DNA from: Gautieria morchelliformis
Lineage: Eukaryota > Basidiomycota > Agaricomycetes > Gomphales > Gomphaceae
DNA: 64,000 nt
Assembly (NCBI GenBank): GCA_015179125.1
Contig: WHVA01000102.1
Location: 1-64,000, forward strand
Direction of reading: 5' to 3'
A program made the translations under genes and the position numbers. Below the pieces are notes generated by a model. The model did not search any database. It had not been told where the DNA came from and was given only the letters and a program-made list of their open reading frames with translations. Positions 10,354 through 22,080 of this stretch are shown in pieces; positions within the stretch are counted from its first letter, which is position 1; every line of letters begins with the position of its first letter.

Positions 10354-11035
10354 TGTAAGGTGGTTGGCTTAGTACTTGTGGTATCACAAGGCAGTAGAAC
10401 TTGACCAAACGGTGGTGATTCTAATATGACGTAGTGATGGTTACAAATAAAGATAAGCTGGGGATCCCAGAGGGTTCCCATGCAGGAACTATACAGTGGG
10501 TCCATGAGGACCCACTGGTGCTATGTAAGCTACAAGTCATTATGTATTGCCTCGCAGCAATACAGGTAAATAAATGTATTTACATCAATTATCATATGTC
10601 TATCTTGTGCAAAAGCTTGACCTCACTGTGATCACCGCCTTGAGCCCTCTTCTAGAGCCTCCTATCTTAGACAAGAGGAGGACTTAAGCACCACTGGTGA
10701 GTTTTTGTACTTCACCTTCATTACCTTAGCCTTCATACTATTATCTGTTATCTGTGCTGTCAGCGAAGGGCTCCGAAGGAGCACCTTTGCCGGCGAAAGG
10801 ATTTTTACTACTGGACAACCTTTCGGTGAGACCTTGAATGTTACATCGCCAAGTGTCACGGGCTATTTCACTATGACTGTAGATAGGGCAAGCCTCATTC
10901 GGGCAGCCCTCTTATCTTCTAAACATTTATTTGTACATCCTATTCATTGAACTACACACTTCATTGGACAAGCCATTCAGGCATTCGCTGTGTTCACTAA
11001 TACATGATATTAACCCCTAAAAACCAATCTTGACA
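10354..11035. repeat. LTR-like repeat, copy 2, possibly full length
   Basis: It begins TGTAAGGTGG and ends ATCTTGACA (TG...CA, 682 bp). Its first ~190 bp are a diverged relative of the gypsy LTR-like end at 4223-4474 (same orientation on the plus strand), and its last ~460 bp repeat 9410-9851. I see no matching target duplication, so solo LTR status is unproven. Confidence 0.45.
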
Positions 11036-11059
11036 CAACCCTGCTACCTGTGTGCATTT

Positions 11060-11750
11060 TTACATTATATAAGGGGATTTCTGAAAGCATCTTTCAAATC
11101 ATAGGTGGTGGCTGGAGTGATTTTTAATTTCAGGAGATCATTAATGAATTAGCTTCATACTCATTGATTAGTACTGATGAAGAAGACAGTGCATGTTTCC
11201 TTCATCCCCTAGTGCACGTCTGGGCTCATTATAACCTAGAGGTGGCAGAGCAGGAGAATAAGCAAGCGTGTAGAATACAGAGCATTATGCTTTTAGCAGA
11301 TCTCTTCTGTCTCATATCAATGAGCTACATTCAAAAGCTACAGATTCAAACATGGCAGAAAAAATTGCTAAAGTGTTCAATCAAGCAGGACAATGGAAGG
11401 TTTCTGAAGAGCTGGATGTTCAAGTCATGAATGCAAGGAAGAATGTCCTTGGTGAGGAGCATCCTGACACCCTGATCACCATGGGCAACCTTGCCTCAAC
11501 CTATCAGACTCAGGGCCAGTGGAAGAATGCTGAAGAGCTGGACGGTCAAGTCATGGAGGCAAGGAAGAGGGTCCTTGGTGAGGAGCATCCTGACACCCTG
11601 AGGGCCATGTGTAACCTTGCCTCACCCTATTGGAATCAGGGCCAGTGGAAGGTTGCCGAAGAGCTGGATATCAAGGTCATGGAGACAAGATGGAATTGGC
11701 ATGGCAGGTACAACTTCCCATTGCACTGCTTTGTTAGCTCAGGTGAATAG
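11060..11750 (+). pseudogene. NLR-type remnant: NB-ARC tail, winged helix, TPR repeats
   Basis: A GISESIFQIIG stretch is followed by an apparent intron (GTGGTGGCTG to TTTCAG), then EIINELASYSLI and FLHPLVHVWAHYNLE. The latter is the HPLVH motif of the winged-helix region in fungal NB-ARC/TPR proteins. After a frame change near 11345 come two good tetratricopeptide repeats of the kinesin-light-chain type (each with VLGEEHPDTL and NLAS.Y..QGQW) and a third that is cut off. The nucleotide-binding core (P-loop) is absent. This is a C-terminal fragment, broken by a frameshift and truncated at 11750. Fungal NLR-like proteins act in allorecognition or defence; this one is probably dead. Confidence 0.65.
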
Positions 11751-12263
11751 TTACTAAGAGGAGAAAAGGTTGATTTCTAATCACTTCCTTTTCTCTTCAA
11801 GCCTCCACTAGTAGCTGAGTGTCAAAACCCTGAAATTTACTCTCCACCCTCCGCCTTCCTTTTTTTTTCTTTTCTATCTTGTCGCACCGTCACGATCAGT
11901 GAGATCCAGGACCCACTGATGTCGTGCGCGAGGTTGCTCCGAAATAGGAAGCTCTCCACCCACTGGTCGTATCTCTACATTTTCTATCGTCCAGGATAGC
12001 TAGCATTTCAATAATGATGGTTGATGCCTGATAATATTATCAGTATGCCTATCGACGTCGACAAGGGCGAGGCCTCACGCAACTCGAATATATGCTGACA
12101 CTGGAACTCGCGGAAACTGTAAGTAATGAATACTTACGGACTCGGACGAACAGTTATCCGAGGAACAGGACACAGTGATGGTATGGTAAACGCCTAGTAT
12201 ATGAATAAATGCAATGCACAGAGTTTTTTCTTTTCTATCCACAGCGGAGAGTTGGATCATACG
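11751..12263. other. Intergenic, no gene seen
   Basis: Downstream region shared by the NLR remnant and the P450 gene. It contains a T-rich tract at 11861-11876. No coding signal. Confidence 0.5.
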
Positions 12264-14508
12264 CTATAACTCGTCTCCCCATAGGCCCTGATAATGCTCC
12301 AGTAAACTTTCAGATGACCTTATCCGCGGTGTGATTGAACACTCGAATGGATCGGGACGCCTAAAAGCGCATGCAATGAGAACAGTAGAAGAGGGTTGAG
12401 TCTTGGTCGCTAGGACTTGAACGCACGAAATGGTCCCCGACGTGAATGTTACATCTATGGGTATCTCCGTCCCGTTGGCCTCTTTAGCAGGAGATATATT
12501 GAAGAGCTTGAGAATCGTGCTAGTCGCTATGTAAATGGTGTTATCGGCTAGATAACGGCCAGGACATATCCTTGTAATAAAATAGTATGTCAGCGATAAA
12601 ATTGGGACGCCATGCACTCATGAAGCCAACCTTCGCCCAAATCCAAATGCGGCAGAAGGATCTTTGACACCTGGTCTAAAGAAGCGTTCAGGCTCGAAGT
12701 GTTCAGGCCTCGGGCCATACATAGTCTCATCGTGAAGCATCGCCCTTTCGAGGAAATTCTAGTCAGTACCTGCCACCGCTCCCAAGAACGATGGCTCCAC
12801 CATGAATTTCCAATGATGACGCTGCCTTTGGGGATGAAATAGTTATTGTATATATCATCTTCCATCACCCCGTGGGCAATCGCAAGCGGAAACACTGGGT
12901 GCCACCTACAGCGCACGTCCGTTAGCTTACACAGACATTTCAGTATTGACTGAACCACCTTTGTATTTCCTTGCACAAGGCATTTATGTACGGAAGGTTC
13001 TGACGATCCTCAAATCCGGGGAGTCGGTCTGCTCCAATAACGTCGTCGAGCTCAGCTTGCGCCTTGCGCTGCACATCGGGATAAAGGATCATGGCGAGCA
13101 CAAACCAGGACAGAGCGACGGTAGTCTGGAAGAGTCATCATCCCAATGGGAGATTAGAGATGGAATAAGAGGGACGCCGTACAGTATCAGCACCTGCGCC
13201 GAACGCAGTAGCTCCAGTATTTCTGATGGTATGCTCTTCCTGCTGCGCATCCAGGCCATGCAAATGAGTCGTACTTTCTAAAAATGAAGCTGTGAACGAA
13301 GGAACCCCCTTCCCTTCCCTCTTTTATCCCATAAATATACTGAAAATGGGTGGAAGCGACATAACTCTGACTCACCAAAGCTTTCTTGCAAGCGTCAAAT
13401 GGAACAGTAGGCATTTGTGTAATGGCCTGTCTCCAAATGCGCGCTTTCGTCTTGAATCCTGCGCCTGGCATCCACTCGGGTACATGTTTCACTTATTAGC
13501 GTGGTTTTAACCGTCCGAGTGCTGAAAACAATTATACATACATATTGGGACAGTATCAACGAGGTATGCCCCGGGATTGGTAGGTATTGACCCGACAGCT
13601 GCCAGAGCCTCTTCGGCAAGTTTGATGTAGGGGTCATCAGCGGGAAGCACTTTGATGCCATAAATGATCTGCGGTTGATACATTGGCATGTATCTGAGGT
13701 TTCACGAAGAGAATGATAACCCCACCTCCATTATTATAGCACCGGTGAGGTGTCGGAGATGTATGAGAAATTCTTTTGGCGACTTGTGGAGTCGGCGGAG
13801 GAGGTCTCTGTTAGCACATTAGTCCAGGATGCTGGCTGATGAATGGCTTCCAGATGTATTACACACAGTGTATGTTTGTACTGAATTGAATGATATGCTC
13901 CGACAGGGGTGGGGTGGAACTTCTGATGAAACATCTTGCGGTGGCGTCGCCATCTGTCGCCGTAACGCATTGCGACGAAATTCCAGTCGAATCCCATTCT
14001 ATGTGAAAAAGAACAATGGTTTTATCATGAATGAAGCCAGCAAAAACCAACGTACAAGTCGATGAGCATAGGGAAGTCGAAGCGATCAGAGTAAATTGAC
14101 GATCTCTTCTCAAAGAGGTCTTGAGCGGCGGCGACAGAGTTGATATACACTATTGGCTGCCTGAAGACTTTGATGTAGACGAGTTCCCCTGGTAGATATA
14201 GGTCAGACAAATCAATTGAGTTCTCGAACCTACACAATCTTGCCATATTTCTTGGCCCAGTGGGTGTATGTCTCCCATTCGTGCTTCTCGGGGATATCAG
14301 AGAAATTTCCAACGATCGCCTTCCTGGGAGGCCCAGGCGGGAGAGACGCGCCTGTGATTTATATAAAAGCTCAAATACAGGATGATTGACTATATCTGGT
14401 ATGCATACCTCTTGGAATGCGCGTTGATCGTGTACCCAAGAACAAGAGAATGCATGCTAACGCTCCGACAACGATATCGGTGTTGGATATGCCAACTGAA
14501 AGAACCAT
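12264..14508 (-). CDS. Cytochrome P450 (multi-intron, apparently intact)
   Basis: Heme-thiolate monooxygenase, probably ER-anchored. The start at 14508 gives MVLSVGISNTD and a hydrophobic anchor (IVVGALACILLFLG), followed after an intron by the hinge SLPPGPP. Later exons give DLFEKRSSIYSDRFDFPMLI, the C-helix WRRHRKMFHQKF, the I-helix TGATAFGAGADT, the K-helix and PERF-type region (ETMYGPRPEHFEPERF), and the heme loop. The heme signature is split: FGFGRR precedes and ICPGR follows an intron of about 70 nt that starts GTTGGCTTC and ends TTACAAG. Other introns are short with GT-AG ends. The C-terminus (GTIS joined to RPDPFECSITPR) also needs one intron removed. I found no frame break that splicing does not explain. 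Multi-exon architecture and motifs resemble the large polypore P450 families (CYP5144/CYP5150-like is a guess). The substrate cannot be inferred. Confidence 0.88.
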
Positions 14509-14855
14509 TGATGAAGATCGATGAAGGCGTGAATGGAGGCTTAGCAGTGAAAGCCAATGTAGACCAAAGCTCAAGAGAGTAAAAGTCAACCTGTGCGCCG
14601 TCAATGAGGCGGATCAGCGCTCAAAACCCAGTGGCGAGCGCCAGGCTCTCATGACAGATCAGTGGTCACAGATGCTAATATTAAAAGCATTCGCGAGAGA
14701 TGACGACGAACGATCCCAGGCTCAAAGATAAAATTGCGTGGAAGCATCGATGTTGAGTCTCGGGCCGCGGCATTGGCAGCCGGGGGTCCCGGGGGACGAG
14801 CGCATTCGGTGAGGACATTATGGTTTGTCCGACACCAGCCTCTTGAAGCCTATGT
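14509..14855. other. P450 upstream region
   Basis: Likely holds the P450 promoter on the minus strand. No TATA box stands out, and no other gene is seen. Confidence 0.4.
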
Positions 14856-15256
14856 CACTGCAGGCATATAAAAGTTTTCTTGTCTGAAAAACTGTTGAAA
14901 AAACTGTAAAGATTTTCCAAATATTTTCAGTGTTTTCTTTTATGTAAAAAAAACTATAATAAAATTTTGTGTTTTTATTAGAATTTGTTGAGCAAGAAAA
15001 TTGTAAAAAAATTCAAAGTTTTTTTCAGGGTTTTTTATGGGTTTCTTTGTGTTTTCACAAAGAAACTTATAAAAAGACATAAAAAACCCTACAAAAAACT
15101 TTAAACTTCTTTACAATTTTCTTGCTCAACAAATTCTAACAAAAACACAAAATTTTGTTAAAGTTTTTTTCCATTAAAAACCTAAATTTTTTTGGAGTAT
15201 CTCTACAGTTTTTTGAACAGTTTTTCAGCCCAGAAAATCTTTATATGCCTCCAGTG
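14856..15256. mobile_element. Fold-back MITE, copy 1 (401 bp)
   Basis: Almost the whole element is a palindrome. It begins CACTGCAGGCATATAAAAG and ends with the reverse complement form CTTTATATGCCTCCAGTG, and the arms continue (CTGAAAAACTGTT...) for well over 150 bp around a centre near 15055. Very AT-rich. Possible 3-bp TGT duplication at the borders. A second copy lies at 44826-45226. No protein is encoded, so it must be mobilised in trans, if at all. Confidence 0.85.
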
Positions 15257-15491
15257 TGTAAAGGCTGTTGAATTATTATCGCTCTACTCATCTTATGGTC
15301 ACTCGTGGTTCCCCCATTTCGAGCTCCTACCAAATCACTTAGTTACAGTAGCTAGACTCTGTATATTTTTCTGAGGCCTTGTGAGTGGAGAATGCAATCT
15401 TATTCTTCTACCATCACCTATGCCCATTAGGTTATGGGCCCCGCACTTTAAAACTTAGCCCAGAAGAAAGAAAAAATCTGTAACCGCCAGA

Positions 15492-17910
15492 ATGTCGGCA
15501 CTCATGCAACCGAGCTCCTTATACTGGATCGAGCCACTCACCGGAGATAATTATACCGCGTGGAAAGAAAGATGCGTTGGATCCTACTCGAACAAGATTT
15601 GTGGGAGCACACATCGGGACAGGCAATGATGCCAGAGCCGGCCGATAAACAGAATGTGACCAACCCTGAAAGTCAAACACTCACAGATTGGATGAAAAGA
15701 GATCAACAAGCCTTTGCGGCGATTAGTCTACAGATTAGCGACGACTACCTAGTCTACACATACAGTGCCATGACGGCACATGGGGTATGGCTAGCCTTGC
15801 TCACCATTTTTGAAGCAAAAGGGCCGCTGGGTATTATCAATGTGCGCCAAGACTTTTTCCGTACTTTTGCAAGCAAGGGGGCAAATATGGAGGAGCATAT
15901 CTGTAAGCTCCACAGCCTCCAGAAGCAACACCATGTGCTTGGTGAACTAATTACTGATCACGACTTTTGCACCACACTCCTTACCTCACTACCAGTTTCC
16001 TGGTTCACTTTCCTTACCACCATCAACTCCTCCCCTCCCATGCCCTCCTCCAATGCCCTGATCACTTATGTCCTGGAGGAGGTCCGTACCCAGCAATCTA
16101 CTCATGGTACCAAGACTTCCCTGTGGGCCCAAGATAGAAGTTGTGGAAATAGTCAAAATGGAGGCAGTGATGGCGCCATAAAAGGGAAGTGCAACAATTG
16201 TGGGAAGAAAGGACATTGGGTTAAACATTGTTGGGCCAAGGGTGGTGGCAAGGAGGGGCAGGCACCCAAGTGGTGGAAGGGTGATAAAGGTAAGAGTTCT
16301 TCAGACCAGACGAAGCAGGCTACCAAAAACAAAAGTCTGCTGATGACTTCGCATTTGCCATTATAGAATCTGCTGATCCAGACCTGGGCAACCACCATTC
16401 CTCACCAGTTAAAGACTTCACGTGTCATGCCAGCATTTCCACATCTGACTGGCTGGCGGACACAGGGTCAATGACTGATATAGCCTGATCCAAGGACCAT
16501 TTCATTGAATTTGAGGTGGAACTGTCCGAGATTGATGGTATCACACCTGGGAGTCCATTGAAAACCCTTGGGTGTGGGGTTGTTAAAATGGAATTCCATG
16601 CCGGTGAATGCAGATTCACAGTGAGACTCACAGATGTGAAGCATGCCCCCAACGCACCGAATAACGTACTCAGTGTGGGATGGCTCATGGACATGGAGCA
16701 CGTTGCCCTATTCACTGACGAGGGTGTAAGGTTTCACTCCCAGTCCAGGACTATTTTCGCCGAGGGATGCAAAGCCGGACACTTTACCTCATGTGCACCC
16801 AGGTCCATCATGGTATCCAGATGTACTTCGCCACTGTGGCTAAGCTGAGGTCCTGGGATACCTGGCACTGGATCCTTGGACATGTGAGTGTCAGCACGAT
16901 CAAACTGACGGAATCGTGTGAACTGGTCACTGGAATGGAGGTGGACACATCTGCGCCGGTCACACAGCGTGCTGCTCGCATTCAGGGCAAGCAGCATGTG
17001 GACCCATTCCCCAAACATTTGGAGGACATTGTTGCCCATATAGGTGGCTGGTCCGTCTCTGATATTTGGGGGCCAGTGAATACGAGGGTCCGGGGTGAGA
17101 GCGGTATTTTTACTCATTTCCCGACGTTAAAAGCAGATATTACATTCTTTATTTCAGATACACCAAGGATGGTGTGCTTGAAAGGTTCAAAGAGTATGCT
17201 GCCCTGGTTGAAACACAGGAAGGACATCAGCTTAAACGCCTGCAAAGTGATGGTGGCGGCGAGTATATTAATGCAGCATTCAAGCTTTTCTGCGCTGAGA
17301 AAGGGATTATCATGGAGTCCACTTCCCCTTATTCCCCAGCTCAGAACAGCATCATGGAATGACTGAACTGCACCTTGCTAGAACATGCTCAGATGATGCT
17401 ATTTGCTAAACCACTGCCCAAGACCCTATGGGCAGAGGCCATTGCTTACACCTGTTACATCAAGAACAGGTTGCCTACATGCGCACTTGGCACGGACATG
17501 ACACCCTACCAGGCTTTCTTTGGCAAGACACCAGATATTGGGAGGTTGGAACAGGATTGTGGGTAAACCCGCTCCTGACTACTGTCACATGCATGAGGGT
17601 GAGTGGACTCTGTCAGCAACAGAGATTGTGACAGAGCCGATGTGCTATGCAGAGGCGTTGCATCAGGATGACTACCTGATATGGAGGGAGGCTATGGAGA
17701 TCGAGATGAAGCAGCATGAAGAGGTGGGGACATGGGAACTGGTTTACATACCGGACAGGAGGAATGTGGTAAGCAGCTGGTGGGTTTGTGCAGTGAAAAC
17801 AGATGCAGAGGGTGCATTTGAGCTAGGAAAGGCGAGGGTGGTTGTGCAGGGATTTACGCAACGTCCCAGCATGGACTACTTTGAAGTGACATGCTATGTA
17901 AGGCTTGGCA
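15492..17910 (+). pseudogene. Copia (Ty1) retrotransposon remnant: gag, protease, integrase, start of RT
   Basis: A gag region starts at MSALMQPSSLYWIEPLTGDN, shifts frame near 15560, and continues as a UBN2-like gag to a CCHC knuckle (CNNCGKKGHWVKHC). The protease DTGS motif follows (WLADTGSMTDIA), directly broken by a TGA. A GAG-pre-integrase piece (WHWILGHVS) and integrase core fragments follow (LQSDGGGEYINAAFK, STSPYSPAQNSIME then a stop, AEAIAYTCYIKNRLP). The start of the reverse transcriptase is recognisable (EALHQDDYLIWREAMEIE to ARVVVQGFTQ) and then the element is truncated. Order gag-PR-IN-RT is typical of Copia. Several stops and frameshifts make it non-functional. No LTRs are recognised at either side. 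Confidence 0.9.
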
Positions 17911-19207
17911 CTGTACCCGTACTAACCATACTTATGGTGCCCGTAATAGAGTGCCGTACCCATACCGTTGCTCACTGGAGCATATCTGACCATATGATGG
18001 TGACGGCGGGAATGACCCCCCTATGACACCATATGAATACAGCTGTATGTATGCAGTGTATGAGTGGTGCAGTTATGTAAGGTAACTATGCTTCAAATAT
18101 TGCATAAGTACCCATACACCCCGTTCGTACTACCCAATACTTCCAACCATACACTTTGCCATCTACTGCATGCACCTCCTGCCGTTCCTCTCCACACCCT
18201 CTGGCCCCAGTGCCCACACACTCGCCGCCGCACCCTCTCCATGCTCGGGTTCACACTCCCCAGCCCGACTTCACGCTGCCCCTTGAATACCTCTGCACAT
18301 GGACACACACGTCATGGCCATTGATATCCTCCCCTGGGTGTGGATGCTCTGGTGCCATGTGCAGGGACAGTGCATGGCATGTGTACAAATTCATGTACAC
18401 ATATCATCAGTGAAGCAACCATGCCCAGTGGAGCTTGCCATAGACCTTGAGTTTCCATGAAGGTGAGGCACAGCCAAACTAACATGCTTTGGTCATGTTG
18501 TCGGTATCGACCCCTCAGGGTCCATGATTCAGAAAGCAAATGTTATCATCCCACACACCGAGTGGTAGTTTGTGATCAGCAATAAAATTTAATTTCACTG
18601 CAAGGTATAAGATGCGTACCCCATGGCCCCTTGAAGTGAACTCGCATGTGATATCATGACAATATCTGGTAGGCATTTTTATTTATTTACTGTACCAGCT
18701 CTTTGACTGATATGCTGCATGTCCAGGTTCTGCTGTCACAGTGGAGTGGATCTTCTCTGGCTGGTGGACGGGATACAATATCCTTGCAGCATGTGAGTCT
18801 GAACTTGCACAGACTATCCGTATACTGATGATTGTCAAACAATCCCTCAAGTTGGCACAGGTGAAGCTGGATGAATAAGGAACATATACCTGGATATTTA
18901 CCATGGCTGTAATAAGTGTCACACACATCCTGTAAAGCCCATATGCCCATAATACAGCTGTCATACGGCCATACCTGGACTGTCGAGCAGTTTGGTGACC
19001 CAGGATACGGTACGGATATGGTACAGAGGCAACCGTAAGTTGGCCGTGCGACATACGGCTGTAACCGTATACAGTACGGCGCCGAGACCTAATGATATGC
19101 ATGTTATACTTGGGGGCCATGGTATGCATGGGGGACACTTCACATGCTATATGTGGGGGTGGACACACACACTATACTTTAGGGAGATATATATTTAAAT
19201 AGTGAGT
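17911..19207. other. Intergenic, no gene seen
   Basis: Contains several CATACGG/CCGTATG-type motifs (around 17945 and 18960-19080) that look like decayed repeat ends. Frames on the minus strand at 18683-19168 show no recognisable protein. Confidence 0.4.
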
Positions 19208-20131
19208 TTATGAGCCAAGAACAGAGTATACTCTCGTATCCCACTCTCCTTCCATCTCAGCATCGAAAAATCCCAGCTCCCCTGCCTTCAGCACCGGTGT
19301 CTTCATCCCTCGGTATACACCCATGAAATTCTTTCTGGCATTCTCGCCGTCTGCGCCACCCACCTTTCCCAGTGGAAGCAAGCGTGTCTCCATCCTCACA
19401 TCCGTAAACCCCGCTTCAATCAACATAGCTGGAAGCTGATTTGCGCAGTCGAGGAGTATGTCGCGATGAGCGAACGGTTTCGACAGGAGAGACTGGTGCT
19501 GGCGTGTCTTCGGCCCCGGGAGATGCGTTTTTCCAATTTCTCCCCGCTGGGCCCAGCCCCCCGGCTTCAAAACACGGAATCTTTCAGACAATGCAACAGG
19601 CCATTCTCTTCTTCGTACAGCTGTGATAAGTAGCCGTTGACTGACAAGATCTAATGAATTGGTCCAAATACTGGGCATGCTAAGGAGAGAGCCTATGGAA
19701 AGAGTTACGTTCCTTGGGGGCTGCGAGGGAAACTGTTTCGCTTCAATGCCTATCCAGTGCAAAGACACCGTGCATTCAACATTTCTAGATACGTCCAAGA
19801 GCCAGATTGCTAAACGTGGATGAGGTAAGATGCAGGAAACGCCGTGTTAATAGCTCAATGGCTCACCGCTGCCTGTTCCGATGCAATGTCCAAAACGGTG
19901 GAATCACTTTGGATAGAGGTAGGGGAAACTATAAGCTTGGAATCCCATCGTTTGGTCAAAAGATGGTGCTGAAGAGAAAGCCTGCACGATACTCAACAGT
20001 GGAGGACTCATGGCTCGGTTAGATTGGATATAAGTATAGGACACCTTTGATTCTCCTGGTCGTCTGAAGGGAGCAAGTACCTTGCTTGCGGGAAGTTCTG
20101 GTGATATCACGCGTACTTGGAATAGAACCAT
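19208..20131 (-). pseudogene. Class I SAM-dependent methyltransferase, damaged
   Basis: The C-terminal 19208-19798 frame has the fungal methyltransferase pattern DLVSQRLLITAV, then EWPVALSERFRVLKPGGW and a conserved tail. Upstream, an exon reads YLLPSDDQEN, the typical N-terminal motif of LaeA-like small-molecule methyltransferases. The SAM-binding motif I region (near 19880) reads VLDI, but the following glycine-rich GTGS is only found in another frame, and stops fall between exons that I cannot explain with introns of normal length. I infer a recently damaged gene; an unrecognised intron structure is the alternative. Such enzymes methylate small molecules or act as regulators of secondary metabolism. 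Confidence 0.6.
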
Positions 20132-21335
20132 CTGGGTTGACTTGAGTACTGTTGCAATCCTGGAGGGCAGTGATGATCACGTGCGTCGACAATACTCGCG
20201 GAGGTATCTTCGCTTGAGAAGTGTCTTGAAGACACTGCCAGGGTTCTGCTTGCTGTTCTCTAGTATTATTGTATAAGAGAAAAGAAAATGTGAAGCGAAA
20301 CCATCACTACCGTCAGAACCCTGGCAGTACTCGAGAATACAGTAAGTGGGGCCATCGAGGGACGCGCACTGCCAGTACGAACATGCAAACAGTCAAGGAT
20401 GACTCGAATGACTCTGGGATACTTCTCAGGAGCTTTATTAATACGAATACTGACTTTGCCACTACCTATTCCTATGAAAAACCTCCCTCCCCTGCTATAG
20501 CCCCCAGCCCTCAAGGGTTAATCTTTAGGTTACAATATTTCAGGAAAAGCCTTTAATACTGCTAATGATGCCCTCTATTAATTGAGGCGTGATGGTTTAA
20601 TATTATAGAAAATCCCGAAGGAGTTAAACGTTGTTTTGTGTAACTGAACTACATTAGACCGGATTAAAAAATCACACTTCTTTTGAGTTAATAAAGGGTA
20701 AGCTTCAAAACCGCGTGTTCTGTTTCAGGTATTACATAATTCAATTGTGATGCACCGCAAGCACTGGGCAGAAGTATTGATGGGATTTGTGTTGGGCTGT
20801 ATACGTCCCATACATGCGGTGGTTCTCCTTTGTCTGATTGATCCCACATCTTTCTCTTATCAGTCCGGCGGTCCGCTCGTCGCCCATCCTAGTAGTAGGT
20901 TTCAATATGCTCCCTCATCGATAATGGGTCCTTCTCGAGACATAATCTCGCCTCCGGTAGCTCAGAGAAAGAAGGACCCACATGCCACTGGCACTGGCAG
21001 CAGAATCAGAAGTGTTCAAATAGATCATCTGCCTTCTGGTATGGCGGCACTGCTTACAGTAATCAATAGCTACGTTGGAGACTTCGGATCACTCTTTTAG
21101 GAGTTATGGACCAGGGAAGCACAGACTGACATGGGTTTTCACCCGGATGGTGACCGGACAGTTAGGTGTCACATCCCATTTCACTTTACCAGTCACAGCG
21201 GAGTAGCAAACCGCGGCGCTAGATGCCCCTGATTACTCAGCAGCTCTTTCACGACCTTTTCCGGTCTTGCACAGTTGCAAGACAATTATTCTCTATTGCT
21301 GATCTAATTGTTCCTAAAACTATAAGTGCTATAGC
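20132..21335. other. Intergenic, no gene seen
   Basis: Includes an imperfect inverted repeat around AGAACCCTGGCAGT (20238 and 20315). A 117-aa frame at 20747-21100 shows no recognised domain. Confidence 0.4.
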
Positions 21336-21337
21336 TA

Positions 21338-22080
21338 TGGTGCTGCTCACTTAGGCGCCACCACTTGTGTGCAACCACCAATCTGGCTCATTCAATTTTT
21401 CTAACCCTAACCCCAAATCATAACCGTCATCCTTACTGCCGCCCACCATCTATGGTCAAATCATACCAGACCTGGAGAAAGCCAGAAACTATCACCATAT
21501 TAATACTACCAATGAAACTGATTCAAATTCTGACTGCAAGTATGAAGGTGGTATTAACTGCAAGCCCTCTGATGACTGCAATGGATGCAGATGAGGTTTG
21601 GTCAGATGATGAAAGCCTTGCTGAGCTCAAGGGCAATGAATTGGAAGCTAATCTCTCTACTCTGCACAAGAATGCTGGATTTCAGGATGCTCCCAATGCA
21701 TTCAAGTATATGATGAGTCACAAGAATTTGAAAGAGTGGAAGAAAATTGAGGCAAACTGGGAATTGGGGCTCAACTTGCACACAGGAGTGAAGATGGAAG
21801 GAGGCTTGAGAACGAGAAGCCAAGCAGAAGCCAAAACCTCACGAGCATTACTTCTTGCGACTTTCAGAACATTGAATCACCAGTAAATTAGCGCCAATCC
21901 ACAAATTGCCATGATATGAAACAGGTTTGTGAAAAGCAAAGATGCCGAACAGTAAATGGGCAATGTTGAACAGGCTCCAGATGTGCAGTCATGGGCCAAG
22001 GAAGTCAGGTATTCATCTGATGAGGGTGGTTCCAGTGGTTGAGAGATCCCATATTGAACCATTGTACTAGAATTAACAGG
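21338..22080 (+). mobile_element. TIR-transposon remnant with partial ORF
   Basis: The left edge TGGTGCTGCTCACTTA after a TA matches the terminal repeat of the MITE at 49529-49936 (TGGTGCCGCTCACTTA, then TTGTGCAACC.CCAA). About 120 bp in begins a frame with DEVWSDDESLAELKGNEL and YMMSHKNLKEWKKIEANWELG (to 21886). After a frame break, more coding-like text follows (VQSWAKEVRYSSDEGGSSG). The protein is acidic then basic, with no DDE core visible. I read it as the N-terminal part of the transposon-encoded protein of the family that mobilises the MITE. No right terminal repeat is seen, so it is truncated. Confidence 0.45.

Noticed and set aside
12390-12440. tRNA-like GTGCGTTCAAGTCCTAGCG on the minus strand
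   Set aside because: It lies inside a P450 intron and no cloverleaf can be completed around it.
18156-18413. Short plus-strand ORF with C/P/H-rich protein
   Set aside because: Low complexity, no start context or domain; lies in decayed intergenic DNA.
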